NCBI GenBank assembly: GCA_019459185.1
Contig: JAIBEO010000217.1
Location: 1-64,000, forward strand
Reading direction: 5' to 3'
Origin: Rhizobium sp.
GTDB lineage: Bacteria > Pseudomonadota > Gammaproteobacteria > Xanthomonadales > Xanthomonadaceae
DNA: 64,000 nucleotides
The first letter of the stretch is position 1; each line of letters starts with the position of its first letter. Made by a program: the position numbers and the translations under genes. The notes beneath the pieces are model-generated. The model was not told the DNA's origin. It made no database searches and saw only the letters and a program-made list of their open reading frames with translations. Positions 43,454-52,375 of this stretch are shown in pieces.

Positions 43454-43478
43454 AAACAAAGCCCCGGTTTCCCGGGGC
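43454..43478 (-). terminator. Rho-independent terminator of dksA
   Basis: GCCCCGG/CCGGGGC stem (43461-43478) around a short AAA-type loop; on the minus strand it is followed by TTTGTTTTTTT. It lies 27 bp downstream of the dksA stop. Confidence 0.85.
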
Positions 43479-43504
43479 CCTGTTCAACAGCCTGAAGCTG
43501 GGGC

Positions 43505-44437
43505 TTATTCGCCCATCTGCTTCTGGCGGTGTTCCCAACGCTCCTGGGCGTCGATGGTGCGTTCGGCGGTGAGGCGGGCTTCGAGGCGCTCGAGGCCGAT
43601 TTCCTCGCCGGTGTCCACGCAGTAGCCGTAGCTGCCGTCCTCGATGCGCTTGAGCGTGCTGTCGATCTTGCTGATCAGCTTGCGGTAGCGGTCGCGGGTG
43701 CGCAGTTCCAGGCTGTTCTCGGACTCGCGGCTGGCGCGCTCGGCTTCGTCGCCGACGTCACGCACCTCCTCCTTGAGGTTCTCGATGGTCTGCTTGGACT
43801 CCTCGACCAGGTCGTCCTTCCACTGCAGCAGGCGCTGGCGGAAGTACTCGAGCTGCATCGGGCCCATGTACTCCTCCTTCGGGCTCGGCTTGTAGCCGGC
43901 CGGGAGTTCCACGCGCTCGCGCGTCGGGGCGGGTTTGATGCGCTCCGGGCGCGGCGCGGCCGGCTTGACGTAACCGGCGCGCACGCCGGTGCCGGTGCGC
44001 GTGGCCGGGGCCACCTTGGCGGCCACCGGGGCGGGCGCGGGCTTCGACGGTGCGGCGGCCGGCTTGGCCTTCGCGGCCACCGGAGCCGGCGCGGGCTTGG
44101 CCGCGGGCTTCGGGGCGGCCTTGGCGACGGGCTTCGGCGCCGGCTTCGGCGCGGCCTTGGCGGCCGGCTTGGGTGCGGGCTTGGCCTTGGCCACCGGCTT
44201 CGCGGCCGGCTTGGCCTTGGCCACGGCCTTCTTCACCGGCTTGGCGGCCGGTTTGGCCTTCGCGACGGGCTTGGCGGCCTTCTTGGCCACGGGCTTGACG
44301 ACCTTCTTGGCGACCTTCTTGGCGGGCTTGGCGGCCGGCTTGGCCTTCGCAACCGGCTTCTTCACCGGCTTGGCGACCTTGACGGGCTTCTTGGCGGCCG
44401 GCTTGGCGGCCTTCTTGGTGGTTTTCTTGGCGGCCAC
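43505..44437 (-). CDS. dksA: DksA with Lys/Ala/Pro-rich N-terminal arm
   Basis: 310 residues from a GTG at 44437, about twice the E. coli length. Residues 1-165 are low-complexity AKPAAKP-type repeats resembling histone H1 tails. The C-terminal 130 residues are DksA: coiled coil with the DxxDxA-like tip (RDVGDEAERAS) and the globular part GYGYCVDTGEEIGLERLEAR. Of the four zinc Cys positions only Cys273 remains; the others read Thr, Thr and Ala. With ppGpp it modulates RNA polymerase. Both the arm and the missing Cys residues fit Xanthomonadaceae DksA. Confidence 0.92.
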   Translation of the reverse strand: MAAKKTTKKAAKPAAKKPVKVAKPVKKPVAKAKPAAKPAKKVAKKVVKPVAKKAAKPVAKAKPAAKPVKKAVAKAKPAAKPVAKAKPAPKPAAKAAPKPAPKPVAKAAPKPAAKPAPAPVAAKAKPAAAPSKPAPAPVAAKVAPATRTGTGVRAGYVKPAAPRPERIKPAPTRERVELPAGYKPSPKEEYMGPMQLEYFRQRLLQWKDDLVEESKQTIENLKEEVRDVGDEAERASRESENSLELRTRDRYRKLISKIDSTLKRIEDGSYGYCVDTGEEIGLERLEARLTAERTIDAQERWEHRQKQMGE

Positions 44438-44511
44438 TAGGGCGATTCCTCTCTTTCCTTGAGGCTCGAAGGCGGCGTGTTATAGCCTAGTCCTCCACGA
44501 GCAGCAACCTT

Positions 44512-44775
44512 ATGCCGGCCGCCCCGCCGGCGCAATCCGTGAAAAAGCCCGTCATCCTGCTGCTGCGCGGCTACAAGCTGGCCATCAGCCCCCTGCTGGG
44601 CCAGCGCTGCCGCTTCTATCCCAGCTGTTCCACCTACACCATGGAAGCCGTGGAGCGCTTCGGCGTGCTGCGCGGCGGCTGGCTGGGCGCCAAGCGCATC
44701 GGCCGCTGCCACCCGTTCAACCCCGGCGGCGTGGACCCCGTGCCGGAAACCTGGCCCGGCGAGGACAAGCCATGA
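44512..44775 (+). CDS. yidD: Membrane protein insertion efficiency factor YidD
   Basis: 87 residues from the ATG at 44512; a GTG at 44539 ([13 protein letters not shown]) is nearer the usual family start. Signature [27 protein letters not shown] and [10 protein letters not shown] with the three conserved Cys. It assists YidC insertion at the inner membrane. Not next to rpmH-rnpA-yidC here. ATGA overlap with the following peptidase gene. Confidence 0.93.
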   Translation: MPAAPPAQSVKKPVILLLRGYKLAISPLLGQRCRFYPSCSTYTMEAVERFGVLRGGWLGAKRIGRCHPFNPGGVDPVPETWPGEDKP

Positions 44776-45599
44776 GCCGGCGCCCTGCCCGGAGCGCCCT
44801 GCTCGCCTGGCTGCTGCTGGCCCTGGCCCCGGCCGGCCACGCCGCCACGCAGCTCCCCGGGCGCGTGTCGCAGGGCGACCTGGTGCTCGGGCGCACCACG
44901 CCGGGCAGCCAGGTGGCCTACGGCGAACGCAGCCTGCGGGTGGACGCGCAGGGCCGTTTCGTCTTCGGCGTGGGCCGCGATGAAACCGGCCCCGTGCGCC
45001 TGACCGTGCTGCACGCCGACGGCCGCATGGAAACGGTCGAGTCGCCGGTGCAGCCGCGCCAATGGAAAATCGAGCGCGTGGACGGCGTGCCGCAATCCAC
45101 CGTGACGCCTTCGCCGGAGATCGCCGCGCGCATCGCCCGCGAACAGGCCGAGGTGTCGGCCGCGCGCGCACGCGACGACGCCCGCAGCGACTTCGCCGCC
45201 GGCTTCCGCTGGCCGGTCACCGGCCGGGTCAGCGGCGTCTACGGCAGCCAGCGCATCTACAACGGCGAACCGCGTTCGCCGCACTCCGGCCTGGACGTGG
45301 CCGCGAAGGCCGGCACGCCGCTGCACGCGCCGGCGCCGGGCGTGGTCACCTTCGCCAAACCCGAGCTCTACCTCACCGGCGGCACCGTGCTCGTCGACCA
45401 CGGCCACGGCGTAAGCTCGAACTTCCTGCATCTGAGCCGCATCGACGTGAAAGTGGGCGATCGCGTGGACGCGGGCCAGGTGATCGGCCTGGTCGGCGCC
45501 ACCGGCCGCGCCACCGGCCCGCACATGCACTGGGGAATGAACTGGTTCGACGTGCGGGTGGATCCGCAAACCCTGCTCGACCCCACCGGCAACCGCTGA
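44772..45599 (+). CDS. Exported M23 (LytM) peptidase
   Basis: 275 residues. Signal peptide ending AGHA-A (about residue 25), an N-terminal Ig-like beta region ([18 protein letters not shown]), then the M23 domain with [13 protein letters not shown] (H-x3-D) and HMHWGMNWF (H-x-H), so all zinc ligands are present. Likely a peptidoglycan endopeptidase. 12 bp separate it from a second, unrelated M23 gene. Confidence 0.9.
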   Translation: MSRRPARSALLAWLLLALAPAGHAATQLPGRVSQGDLVLGRTTPGSQVAYGERSLRVDAQGRFVFGVGRDETGPVRLTVLHADGRMETVESPVQPRQWKIERVDGVPQSTVTPSPEIAARIAREQAEVSAARARDDARSDFAAGFRWPVTGRVSGVYGSQRIYNGEPRSPHSGLDVAAKAGTPLHAPAPGVVTFAKPELYLTGGTVLVDHGHGVSSNFLHLSRIDVKVGDRVDAGQVIGLVGATGRATGPHMHWGMNWFDVRVDPQTLLDPTGNR

Positions 45600-45611
45600 A
45601 CGGAGGTTCCC

Positions 45612-47150
45612 ATGCGCCAGACCGCCCTGCTCGCCGCCTGCGCCGCGCTGCTGGCCCTGCCCGCCCACGCGGTGCCGCCCGATGGTGGCCACGCCCTACC
45701 GGCGGACGCCGCCATGGACCAGGTGTCCGAGGCGCAGGACCGCCGCATGGTGGAAAAGGTGGCCGCCAACATCGAACGCCTGCGCGCCGAGGGCCGCCTG
45801 CCCGACAGCGTGGCGCCGAAAGTCGGCGGCCTGGCCTGGCCGCTGGGCCCGGTGCCGGGCGTCGGCGTGGACTGGCACGGCATTTCCGGCTTCGTCGACC
45901 TCAACCTGGCCTGGCCCAACCAGATCCGCGACTACACCTGCGGCACCCGCACCTACGACACCAGCGCCGGCTACAACCACCGCGGCACCGACTATTTCAT
46001 CTGGCCCTTCCCCTGGCACCTGATGGACACGGCGCCGGTGGACATCCGCGCCGCCGCGCCGGGCACGCTCATCGAGAAGCAGGACGGCTACAACGACCGC
46101 TCCTGCAACTGGGACGCGCCCGACACCGCCAACTACGTGATCATCCTGCACGCCGACGGCACCATCGCCCGCTACCTGCACATGAAGCGCGGCAGCGTGA
46201 CGCCGCTGCCCATCGGCACGCAGATCGCCGCCGGGCAGGTGCTGGGCAAGGTCGGCAGCTCGGGCATTTCCACCGGGCCGCACCTGCATTTCGAGGTGCG
46301 CGCCAGCAACAACGTCAACGCGCCCACCGTGGAACCGCACCAGGGCGCCTGCAACGCTTCCAGCTCCACCTGGGCGCAGCAGCGGCCCTACCGCGACCCA
46401 GCCATCAACCGCATCAGCACCCATTCCGGCGGGCCGGTGTTCCCGAACTGCCCGAACACGGTGGACCAGCCGAAGTTCAAGGACGTCTTCCAGCCCGGTG
46501 ACCCGATCAGCTTCCTGGCCGCCTACCGCGACATCGGCCGCGGCATGATCAGCAGCTTCCGCGTGCTTCGCCCGGACGGCAGCCCGTTCGCCAACTGGAC
46601 CTTCGACATGGCCGAAGATCCCGGCGCGCCCGCGTACTACAACGGCGCCTACTGGTACTGGAACAACACCCTGCCCGCCAACGCCCCGCAAGGCCTCTGG
46701 ACCTACGAGGCGGAGTTCGCCGGCAAGGTGAAGCGCCACACCTTCCGCGTCGGCAGCGCGGTGAACGCGATCAACGACACCCGCGGCCTGATGGGCGCGT
46801 GGTTCGAGCCCAGCACCAGCGGCCAGGGCCTCGAGGTGCTGTGGATCAACGGCGAAACCCTGCTGGTGTTCTTCTACGGCCACCAGGACGACGGCGGGAA
46901 CATTTTCCTGCTCGGCCAGCGCACCGGGCCCTTCGACTACGGCCAGCCACTGGTGCTGGAAATGCGCGCCACCACCGGCGGGCGCTTCAACCAGTTCGAC
47001 GCGGGCGCCATCCAGCGGCCCGTGTGGGGCAGCCTGACGCTCACGTTCGAGAACTGCGACCGTGCGCTGGCCGAACTGGCCGGCGCCGACGGCAACAAGG
47101 TGATGGTGCTCGAGCGGCTGGGCCGCACCGAAGGGCTCGGCTGCGACTGA
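45612..47150 (+). CDS. Exported M23 peptidase with C-terminal accessory domain
   Basis: 512 residues. Signal peptide MRQTALLAACAALLALPAHA. The M23 domain is interrupted by a Trp/Pro-rich loop: NHRGTDYFIWP supplies the first ligands and TGPHLHFEV the last. A beta-rich middle domain (about 270-390) and a C-terminal domain opening RGLMGAWFEPSTSGQGLEVL follow; that last module recurs at the ends of secreted Lysobacter-type proteins. Conserved Cys pairs (YTCGTRTYD, SCNWD) suggest a disulfide-stabilised extracellular enzyme. Confidence 0.87.
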   Translation: MRQTALLAACAALLALPAHAVPPDGGHALPADAAMDQVSEAQDRRMVEKVAANIERLRAEGRLPDSVAPKVGGLAWPLGPVPGVGVDWHGISGFVDLNLAWPNQIRDYTCGTRTYDTSAGYNHRGTDYFIWPFPWHLMDTAPVDIRAAAPGTLIEKQDGYNDRSCNWDAPDTANYVIILHADGTIARYLHMKRGSVTPLPIGTQIAAGQVLGKVGSSGISTGPHLHFEVRASNNVNAPTVEPHQGACNASSSTWAQQRPYRDPAINRISTHSGGPVFPNCPNTVDQPKFKDVFQPGDPISFLAAYRDIGRGMISSFRVLRPDGSPFANWTFDMAEDPGAPAYYNGAYWYWNNTLPANAPQGLWTYEAEFAGKVKRHTFRVGSAVNAINDTRGLMGAWFEPSTSGQGLEVLWINGETLLVFFYGHQDDGGNIFLLGQRTGPFDYGQPLVLEMRATTGGRFNQFDAGAIQRPVWGSLTLTFENCDRALAELAGADGNKVMVLERLGRTEGLGCD

Positions 47151-47162
47151 GCCCCGCCGCGG

Positions 47163-48137
47163 TCAGCGCGAGGCCAGCCCGTCGGGCAGCGCGGTGTAGC
47201 CGCCCGGCACGCCCTTGGTGGCCACGGCCACGGCGTCGTGCGGGTGCAGGCTTTCGTGGTGCGCGGCGCGCAGCCAGAAGTCGCTGATGCGCTCGTCGCG
47301 CTCCAGCGCCGCCTGCATGCGGCGGGCGGCGTCCTCGCAGAACATCAGGTTCTGGCCGTTGAGCAGGGCGAAGGCCTGCTCGTCCACGCGCTTCACCGCC
47401 GTCTGCACCGGCGTCTTGAGCGCCTGCTCGATGCGGTCGATGATTTCCACGATCGGGAAGTTCTGGAACGACGGAACCAGCCGCAGCTTCACCTCGGCGT
47501 AGCTGCGCTGGCTGTGCGGCGTGGCGCGGATGCCCTGCTCGGTGCCCAGCCAGGCCAGCACGGCCTCGCGATCGAGCGTGCCGCCTTCGGCGAAATCATT
47601 GGCGAACTGCTCCTGGATCAACTGGCGCGCCAGCGCCGCCGAACACGGACAGGTGCTGGAATATGCCACCGTCAGGCCAAGTTCGAGCGCGAACTGGCCG
47701 CGGTCCATGACGCCGGTGATCGACACTGGGTAGGTCTTCCAGCCGCTGTTGTCGCTGGCCAGCGCCGGGCGGCGCACCAGGTGCTCGAAGCGCAGGCTGA
47801 CCATGGCGCGGTCGGACAGGTCGGAGTGCGACTCCAGGAAGTCCTTCAGCAGGCGGCGCACTGCGCCCGGCGTGGCGGATTCGTTCGACAGCGCCTTGTC
47901 CACGTGCAGGTACAGGCGCGACATGTGGATGCCACGCACGTCCGGGCGCTTGAGGTTGACGAAGGCGTTGACGCGGGCGCCAGCCGTGGTGGTGCGGCCA
48001 TCGTCGCCGGCCAGGCTCACGGGCATCTCGATTTCGCCCATGCCCACCCAGTCCAGCACGCCCGAATGGGCCGGCTGGGCTTCCTTGGCCACGTCGGGCA
48101 GCACGCGGGCGGTGTTATCGAGGTTGCTGGGGGCCAT
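47163..48137 (-). CDS. folE2: GTP cyclohydrolase IB
   Basis: 324 residues from the ATG at 48137 (MAPSNLDNTARVLPDV). FolE2 landmarks: DWVGMGEIEMPV, the catalytic Cys in YSSTCPCSAAL, and LMFCEDAARRMQ. It starts folate synthesis like FolE but accepts several metals, and is often used under zinc shortage. No Zur-box-like sequence is evident upstream. Operates alone; 16-bp palindrome upstream. Confidence 0.94.
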   Translation of the reverse strand: MAPSNLDNTARVLPDVAKEAQPAHSGVLDWVGMGEIEMPVSLAGDDGRTTTAGARVNAFVNLKRPDVRGIHMSRLYLHVDKALSNESATPGAVRRLLKDFLESHSDLSDRAMVSLRFEHLVRRPALASDNSGWKTYPVSITGVMDRGQFALELGLTVAYSSTCPCSAALARQLIQEQFANDFAEGGTLDREAVLAWLGTEQGIRATPHSQRSYAEVKLRLVPSFQNFPIVEIIDRIEQALKTPVQTAVKRVDEQAFALLNGQNLMFCEDAARRMQAALERDERISDFWLRAAHHESLHPHDAVAVATKGVPGGYTALPDGLASR

Positions 48138-48223
48138 GGCGGCTCTCCTGGAAGATTCGAACGTCAAGCTAGATGGGGCGGGATGCAGGTTACGTCAATG
48201 TGGCGGAAGCGCCGCCGGGACGC

Positions 48224-48239
48224 GACGCAACGTTGCGTC
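48224..48239. promoter_or_regulatory. 16-bp perfect palindrome upstream of folE2
   Basis: GACGCAACGTTGCGTC, a perfect palindrome with no spacer, 87 bp before the folE2 start and touching the stop codon of the upstream gene. It could be an operator for folE2. No T-tract follows, so it is not a typical terminator. Confidence 0.4.
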
Positions 48240-49004
48240 TCAGGCCCGTCGGGCGAGCCGCCAGGCCCGCAGCAGCGTGGCCACCGGGCCGGGCGGGTCG
48301 AAGCCGCGGCCCTTGGCCAGGCGCGCCAGCCGCGCGCGGTCGAAGCCGCTGCGCAGGCGACGGAACAGGCTGTCGTGGGCGCGCGCCTCGGGCAGTTCGG
48401 CGGCCAGCGCGGCCGCCCAGTCGCACAGCAGGGGTTCGCCCTGCCCGGCCGCGACCTGGGCCGCGGTGAGCCCGTGCCGGGCCAGCAGGTTCATGGGCAG
48501 CAGGGCCTGGTCGTCGGCGGCCAGGCCGGCGGGCAGCCGCTGCAGCAGCAGGTGCACGGCCAGTGCGCGGGCATCGTGCTCGCCGGCGCGGGCGCCGAAC
48601 ACCGCGGCTTCCACTTCGGCCAGCGCCGTCGACAGCGGCATCACCTGGCCCAAGGCTTGCGCGACGTCGGCGGGGCGCTGTTCGTCCACCACCTGGCGCA
48701 TCAGGGCCTGGCCCAGGCGCGGCCAGTCGGCAGCGGCGCCGAGCAGCGGTGCCGTCACCGGGTGGCGGCTGCGGCCGTCGGCCAGGTTGGCCAGTTCTTC
48801 GGCCCACCACTGGCTCTTCACGGCCGAAACGCGCACGTCGCTGAGCTCGAAGCCGGCCTCGCGCAGTTCATGCACCAGCGCACCCCAGGCGCGGAAACGC
48901 AGGCGCTGGTCTTGCGGGCAGAACACTTCGGCCTGGGCCATTTCCGGCTCGCGCCGGTGCCACTTGGCCACGAAGTGGGCGATGGCCTGGTCGTTGCCGC
49001 TCAT
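48240..49004 (-). CDS. Squalene/phytoene synthase-like protein
   Basis: 254 residues. The helical pattern of the squalene/phytoene synthase family is recognisable (VKSQWWAEELANLADGRSRHPVT; ALMRQVVDEQRPADVAQ), and the C-terminal part resembles prokaryotic relatives of assembly factor NDUFAF6. The Asp-rich DxxxD motifs needed for prenyl diphosphate ionisation are not evident, so catalysis is doubtful. Last gene of the efp-mtaD-ubiG-gph unit, with a 4-bp overlap. Confidence 0.75.
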   Translation of the reverse strand: MSGNDQAIAHFVAKWHRREPEMAQAEVFCPQDQRLRFRAWGALVHELREAGFELSDVRVSAVKSQWWAEELANLADGRSRHPVTAPLLGAAADWPRLGQALMRQVVDEQRPADVAQALGQVMPLSTALAEVEAAVFGARAGEHDARALAVHLLLQRLPAGLAADDQALLPMNLLARHGLTAAQVAAGQGEPLLCDWAAALAAELPEARAHDSLFRRLRSGFDRARLARLAKGRGFDPPGPVATLLRAWRLARRA

Positions 49005-49657
49005 GGCAGCAGGGCCAGCACGTCGGTGGCGCGGGCGGCGACGTGGTCGGCCTGCCAGCGGTGCGGGTCGTCGCCATCCTCGCGGTAGCCCCAGAGCGCG
49101 GCCACGCTGGGCATGCCGGCGGCGCGGGCCGCCTGCACGTCGCGCAGGTCGTCGCCGACGTACAGCGCGCTCGCGGCTTCAATGCCCAGCTGCGAGCAGG
49201 CGTGGTGCAGCGGCGCCGGGTCGGGCTTGCGCGTGGGCAGGGTGTCGCCGCCCACGAGCACGGCGCAGCGCTGGCGCCAGCCGAAACCTTCCACCACGCC
49301 GCGGGCCAGGCCCTCGGGCTTGTTGGTGACGATGCCCCAGCGGATGCCGCGCGCGTCCAGCGCCGCCAGCAGTTCTTCGACGCCGTCGAACAGCAGGCTG
49401 TCCACCGCCAGCGCCTCGCCGTAGTAGCGCAGGAACACCGGCAGCAGCGGCTCGCGCTGGGCTTCGGAGAAATCGGGGAAGGACACGGCCAGCATGGCCC
49501 GGCCGCCCTTGGAAACCACCTGGCGCAGGCGTTCGTAGGCCACCGGCGGGCGGCCGTGGTCGGCGAGCACGCGGTTTGCGGCGCGCGCCAGGTCGGGCGC
49601 GCTGTCTACCAGGGTGCCGTCGAGGTCGAACAGCACCGCGCCGGGCGCGTCCGCCAT
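49001..49657 (-). CDS. gph: Phosphoglycolate phosphatase
   Basis: 218 residues from the ATG at 49657. HAD motifs: FDLDGTLVDSAPD (nucleophile Asp), TNKPEG, KPDPAP, and YVGDDLRDVQAA. Removes phosphate from 2-phosphoglycolate, a product of DNA repair and oxygen damage. The ubiG-gph order with 1-bp overlap is common in gammaproteobacteria. Confidence 0.93.
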   Translation of the reverse strand: MADAPGAVLFDLDGTLVDSAPDLARAANRVLADHGRPPVAYERLRQVVSKGGRAMLAVSFPDFSEAQREPLLPVFLRYYGEALAVDSLLFDGVEELLAALDARGIRWGIVTNKPEGLARGVVEGFGWRQRCAVLVGGDTLPTRKPDPAPLHHACSQLGIEAASALYVGDDLRDVQAARAAGMPSVAALWGYREDGDDPHRWQADHVAARATDVLALLP

Positions 49658-50364
49658 CAGGGCTTCACCGCGCAGGCGAGGTAGTTCACCGCGGTCGGGC
49701 CGCCCACCCAGGCCTTGTGGCGCAGCGGGTCGTAGGCCAGGCCGCTGACGTCGTCCAGGCGCAGGCCGGCGGCGCGCAGCCAGGCCGCCAGCTCGGACGG
49801 GCGGATGAACTGCTTGTAGTCGTGCGTGCCCTTGGGCAGCAGGCGCGCCACGTATTCGGCGCCGACGATGGCGACGGCGAAGGCCGCCGGCGTGCGGTTG
49901 AGCGTGGAAACCAGCAGCGTGCCACCCGGCCTGAGCAGGGTGGCGCAGGCCTGCAGCACCGCGCCCGGATCGGGCACGTGCTCGAGCATTTCCATGCAGG
50001 TGATGGCGTCGAAGGCGCCGGGCATTTCCTGCGCCAGCGATTCCACCGACTGCAGGCGGTAGTCGACCTTGCGGCCCGATTCGAGCAGGTGCAGCCGGGC
50101 GACGTCGATGAGTTCCGGCGCGAGGTCGAGCGCGATGACTTCGGCACCCTCGCCCGCCAGCGCCTCGCTGAGGAGGCCGCCGCCGCAACCCACGTCGAGC
50201 ACGCGGGCACCGGCCAGCGCGACGCGGTCGCGCACATAGCCCAGGCGAACCGGGTTGAGTTCGTGCAGCGGGCGCTCCGGGCCCTGCGGGTCCCACCAAC
50301 GGCTGGCGAGGGCGCCGAACTTGTCGAGTTCGGCCTGGCTGGCATTGGTGTGCGTGGCGTTCAT
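49657..50364 (-). CDS. ubiG: Ubiquinone biosynthesis O-methyltransferase
   Basis: 235 residues. SAM motif [23 protein letters not shown] in motif [16 protein letters not shown] in motif III, and the membrane-associating [17 protein letters not shown] segment. Carries out two O-methylations in coenzyme Q synthesis. 4-bp overlap with mtaD upstream. Confidence 0.96.
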   Translation of the reverse strand: MNATHTNASQAELDKFGALASRWWDPQGPERPLHELNPVRLGYVRDRVALAGARVLDVGCGGGLLSEALAGEGAEVIALDLAPELIDVARLHLLESGRKVDYRLQSVESLAQEMPGAFDAITCMEMLEHVPDPGAVLQACATLLRPGGTLLVSTLNRTPAAFAVAIVGAEYVARLLPKGTHDYKQFIRPSELAAWLRAAGLRLDDVSGLAYDPLRHKAWVGGPTAVNYLACAVKP

Positions 50365-51707
50365 GCGCCTCCCTTCAGGCCGGCGATGCGTTCGCGCCAG
50401 CGGCGGGCCTTGGCGCGGATGGCGTCGGTGTCGATATCAAGCAGGCGGCCGGCGGCGACGCGCGCCTTGCCGGCCACCCACACGTCGGCCACCTGGTGCC
50501 GGCCGGTGGCGTAAACCAGCTGCGAGACGACATGGTGCAGCGGCTGGGTTTCCAGCGGCGAAAGATCAACGCAGACCAGGTCGGCCAGCTTGCCCGGCTC
50601 GATCGAGCCCACCTGCTCGCCCAGGCCCATGGCCCGCGCGCTGCCAAGCGTGGCGGCGCGCAGCGCGCTGGCGGCATCGAGCGCCGAAGCGTCGCCCGAC
50701 ACGCCCTTGGCCAGCAGGGCCGCGGTGCGCATTTCGCCGAACATGTCGAGGTCGTTGTTGCTGGCGCAGCCGTCGGTGCCGATGGCCAGGTTCACGCCGG
50801 CCTGCTGCAGCTTCGCCACCGGGCAGAAACCCGAGGCCAGCTTGAGGTTCGATTCCGGGCAATGCACCACCGACACGCCGCGCGCCGCGCACAGGGCGAT
50901 CTCGGCGTCGGTGAGGTCGGTCATGTGCACGGCCATCAGGCGGTCGTTGACCAGGCCCAGGCGATCCAGGCGCGCCAGCTGGCGCATGCCGTGGGCCTTC
51001 ATGGCCTCGGCGTTCTCGTGCGCGGTCTCGTGGATGTGGCAGTGCACGACCAGGTCGAGCTGGTCGGCCAGCATGCGCACGCGCTCGAAGCCGGCGTCGT
51101 TCACCGTGTAGGGCGCGTGCGGCACGAAGCACAGCGACACCAGCGGGTCGCGGCGCCAGTTGTCGTGCACTTCCAGCGCCTTGTCGAAGTATTCGTCCTG
51201 GGTGCGGGCCCAGGCAGTCGGGAAGTCGATGACCGGCAGGCCCACCAGCGCGCGGAAGCCCAGGCGCGAATAGGTGCTGGCCTGCACGTCGGGGAAGAAG
51301 TAGTTCTCGGCGCAGGCGGTGGTGCCGCCGCGCAGCATTTCGGCCACGGCCAGCTCGATGCCGTCGGCGACGAATTCCGGGCCGATCACCTGGCCCTCGA
51401 CGGGCCAGATGTGTTCCTGCAGCCAGGTCATCAGCGGCAGGTCGTCCGCCATGCCGCGCATCAGCGTCATGGGGTTGTGGCAGTGGCTGTTGACCAGGCC
51501 GGGGATGAGCACCGAGTCCGGCCGGCTCACCACCTCGGCGGCGGCGAAGCGAGCGCGCGCCTCGGTCCGCGGCAGCACAGCCAGGATGCGGCCGCCGCCG
51601 ACGGCCACGGCGTGGTCTTCCAGCACCACGCCGTGCGGCTCGACCGGGACGACCCAGCCGGCTTCGATCAGGAGGTCGCAGGCCTGCGGCGCGGCGCTCG
51701 TGGTCAT
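50361..51707 (-). CDS. mtaD: 5-methylthioadenosine/S-adenosylhomocysteine deaminase family
   Basis: 448 residues. Amidohydrolase barrel: [11 protein letters not shown] (first metal His pair at about 75-77), [26 protein letters not shown] and the metal Asp in [12 protein letters not shown]. This set fits MtaD of the TRZ/ATZ group. It would deaminate MTA or SAH and feed methyl-group recycling; UbiG and the mtn genes both relate to SAM by-products. 4 bp after efp. Confidence 0.9.
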   Translation of the reverse strand: MTTSAAPQACDLLIEAGWVVPVEPHGVVLEDHAVAVGGGRILAVLPRTEARARFAAAEVVSRPDSVLIPGLVNSHCHNPMTLMRGMADDLPLMTWLQEHIWPVEGQVIGPEFVADGIELAVAEMLRGGTTACAENYFFPDVQASTYSRLGFRALVGLPVIDFPTAWARTQDEYFDKALEVHDNWRRDPLVSLCFVPHAPYTVNDAGFERVRMLADQLDLVVHCHIHETAHENAEAMKAHGMRQLARLDRLGLVNDRLMAVHMTDLTDAEIALCAARGVSVVHCPESNLKLASGFCPVAKLQQAGVNLAIGTDGCASNNDLDMFGEMRTAALLAKGVSGDASALDAASALRAATLGSARAMGLGEQVGSIEPGKLADLVCVDLSPLETQPLHHVVSQLVYATGRHQVADVWVAGKARVAAGRLLDIDTDAIRAKARRWRERIAGLKGGA

Positions 51708-51711
51708 CCGG

Positions 51712-52278
51712 TCACTTCACCCGGGAGACGTACTCGCCGGAGCGGGTGTCCACCTTGATGATCTCGTCCTGGTTCACGAACAGCGGCACGCGCACCACCG
51801 CGCCGGTCTCGAGCTTGGCCGGCTTGCCGCCGCCGCCCGAGGTGTCGCCGCGCAGGCCGGGGTCGGTCTCGACGATCTTGAGCTCGACGAAGTTCGGCGC
51901 CTGCACCGCGATCGGGGTGCCGTTCCAGAGCGTGACCACGCAGGCTTCCTCGCCCTTGAGCCAGTTCTTGGTCTCGCCGATGCCGGTGGCGTCGGCCTGC
52001 ACCTGCTCGAAGGTCTCGGGCTGCATGAAGTGCCAGTACTCGCCGTCGGCGTAGAGGAAGTTCATGTCGGTGTCGACGACGTCGGCGGCCTCGAGGCTGT
52101 CGGTGGCCTTCATGGTCAGCTCGACCGTGCGGCCCGACTTGATGAAGCGGTAGCGCACGCGGGTGAAGGCCTGGCCCTTGCCCGGCTTCACGTACTCGGT
52201 GTCGGTGATCACGCACGGCTCGTTGTTGACGATGATCTTCATGCCGTTCTTGACGTCGTTCATGCCATAGCTGGCCAT
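51712..52278 (-). CDS. efp: Elongation factor P
   Basis: 188 residues. Domain I tip reads [10 protein letters not shown] with Lys34 ready for beta-lysylation, in contrast to the Arg tip of EfpL. Good AGGAGAT ribosome-binding site. EF-P relieves stalling at polyproline. The modifying gene epmB is divergent 97 bp away, a frequent neighbourhood. Confidence 0.97.
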   Translation of the reverse strand: MASYGMNDVKNGMKIIVNNEPCVITDTEYVKPGKGQAFTRVRYRFIKSGRTVELTMKATDSLEAADVVDTDMNFLYADGEYWHFMQPETFEQVQADATGIGETKNWLKGEEACVVTLWNGTPIAVQAPNFVELKIVETDPGLRGDTSGGGGKPAKLETGAVVRVPLFVNQDEIIKVDTRSGEYVSRVK

Positions 52279-52375
52279 GCGTATCTCCTGGGGTCGGGTC
52301 GCCCGCCACGGCGGGCGGGACGGCTACAATGGGTGATCTTTCCGGGCGCCCAGGCGGGCCCCGTCCAAGCCCGAC

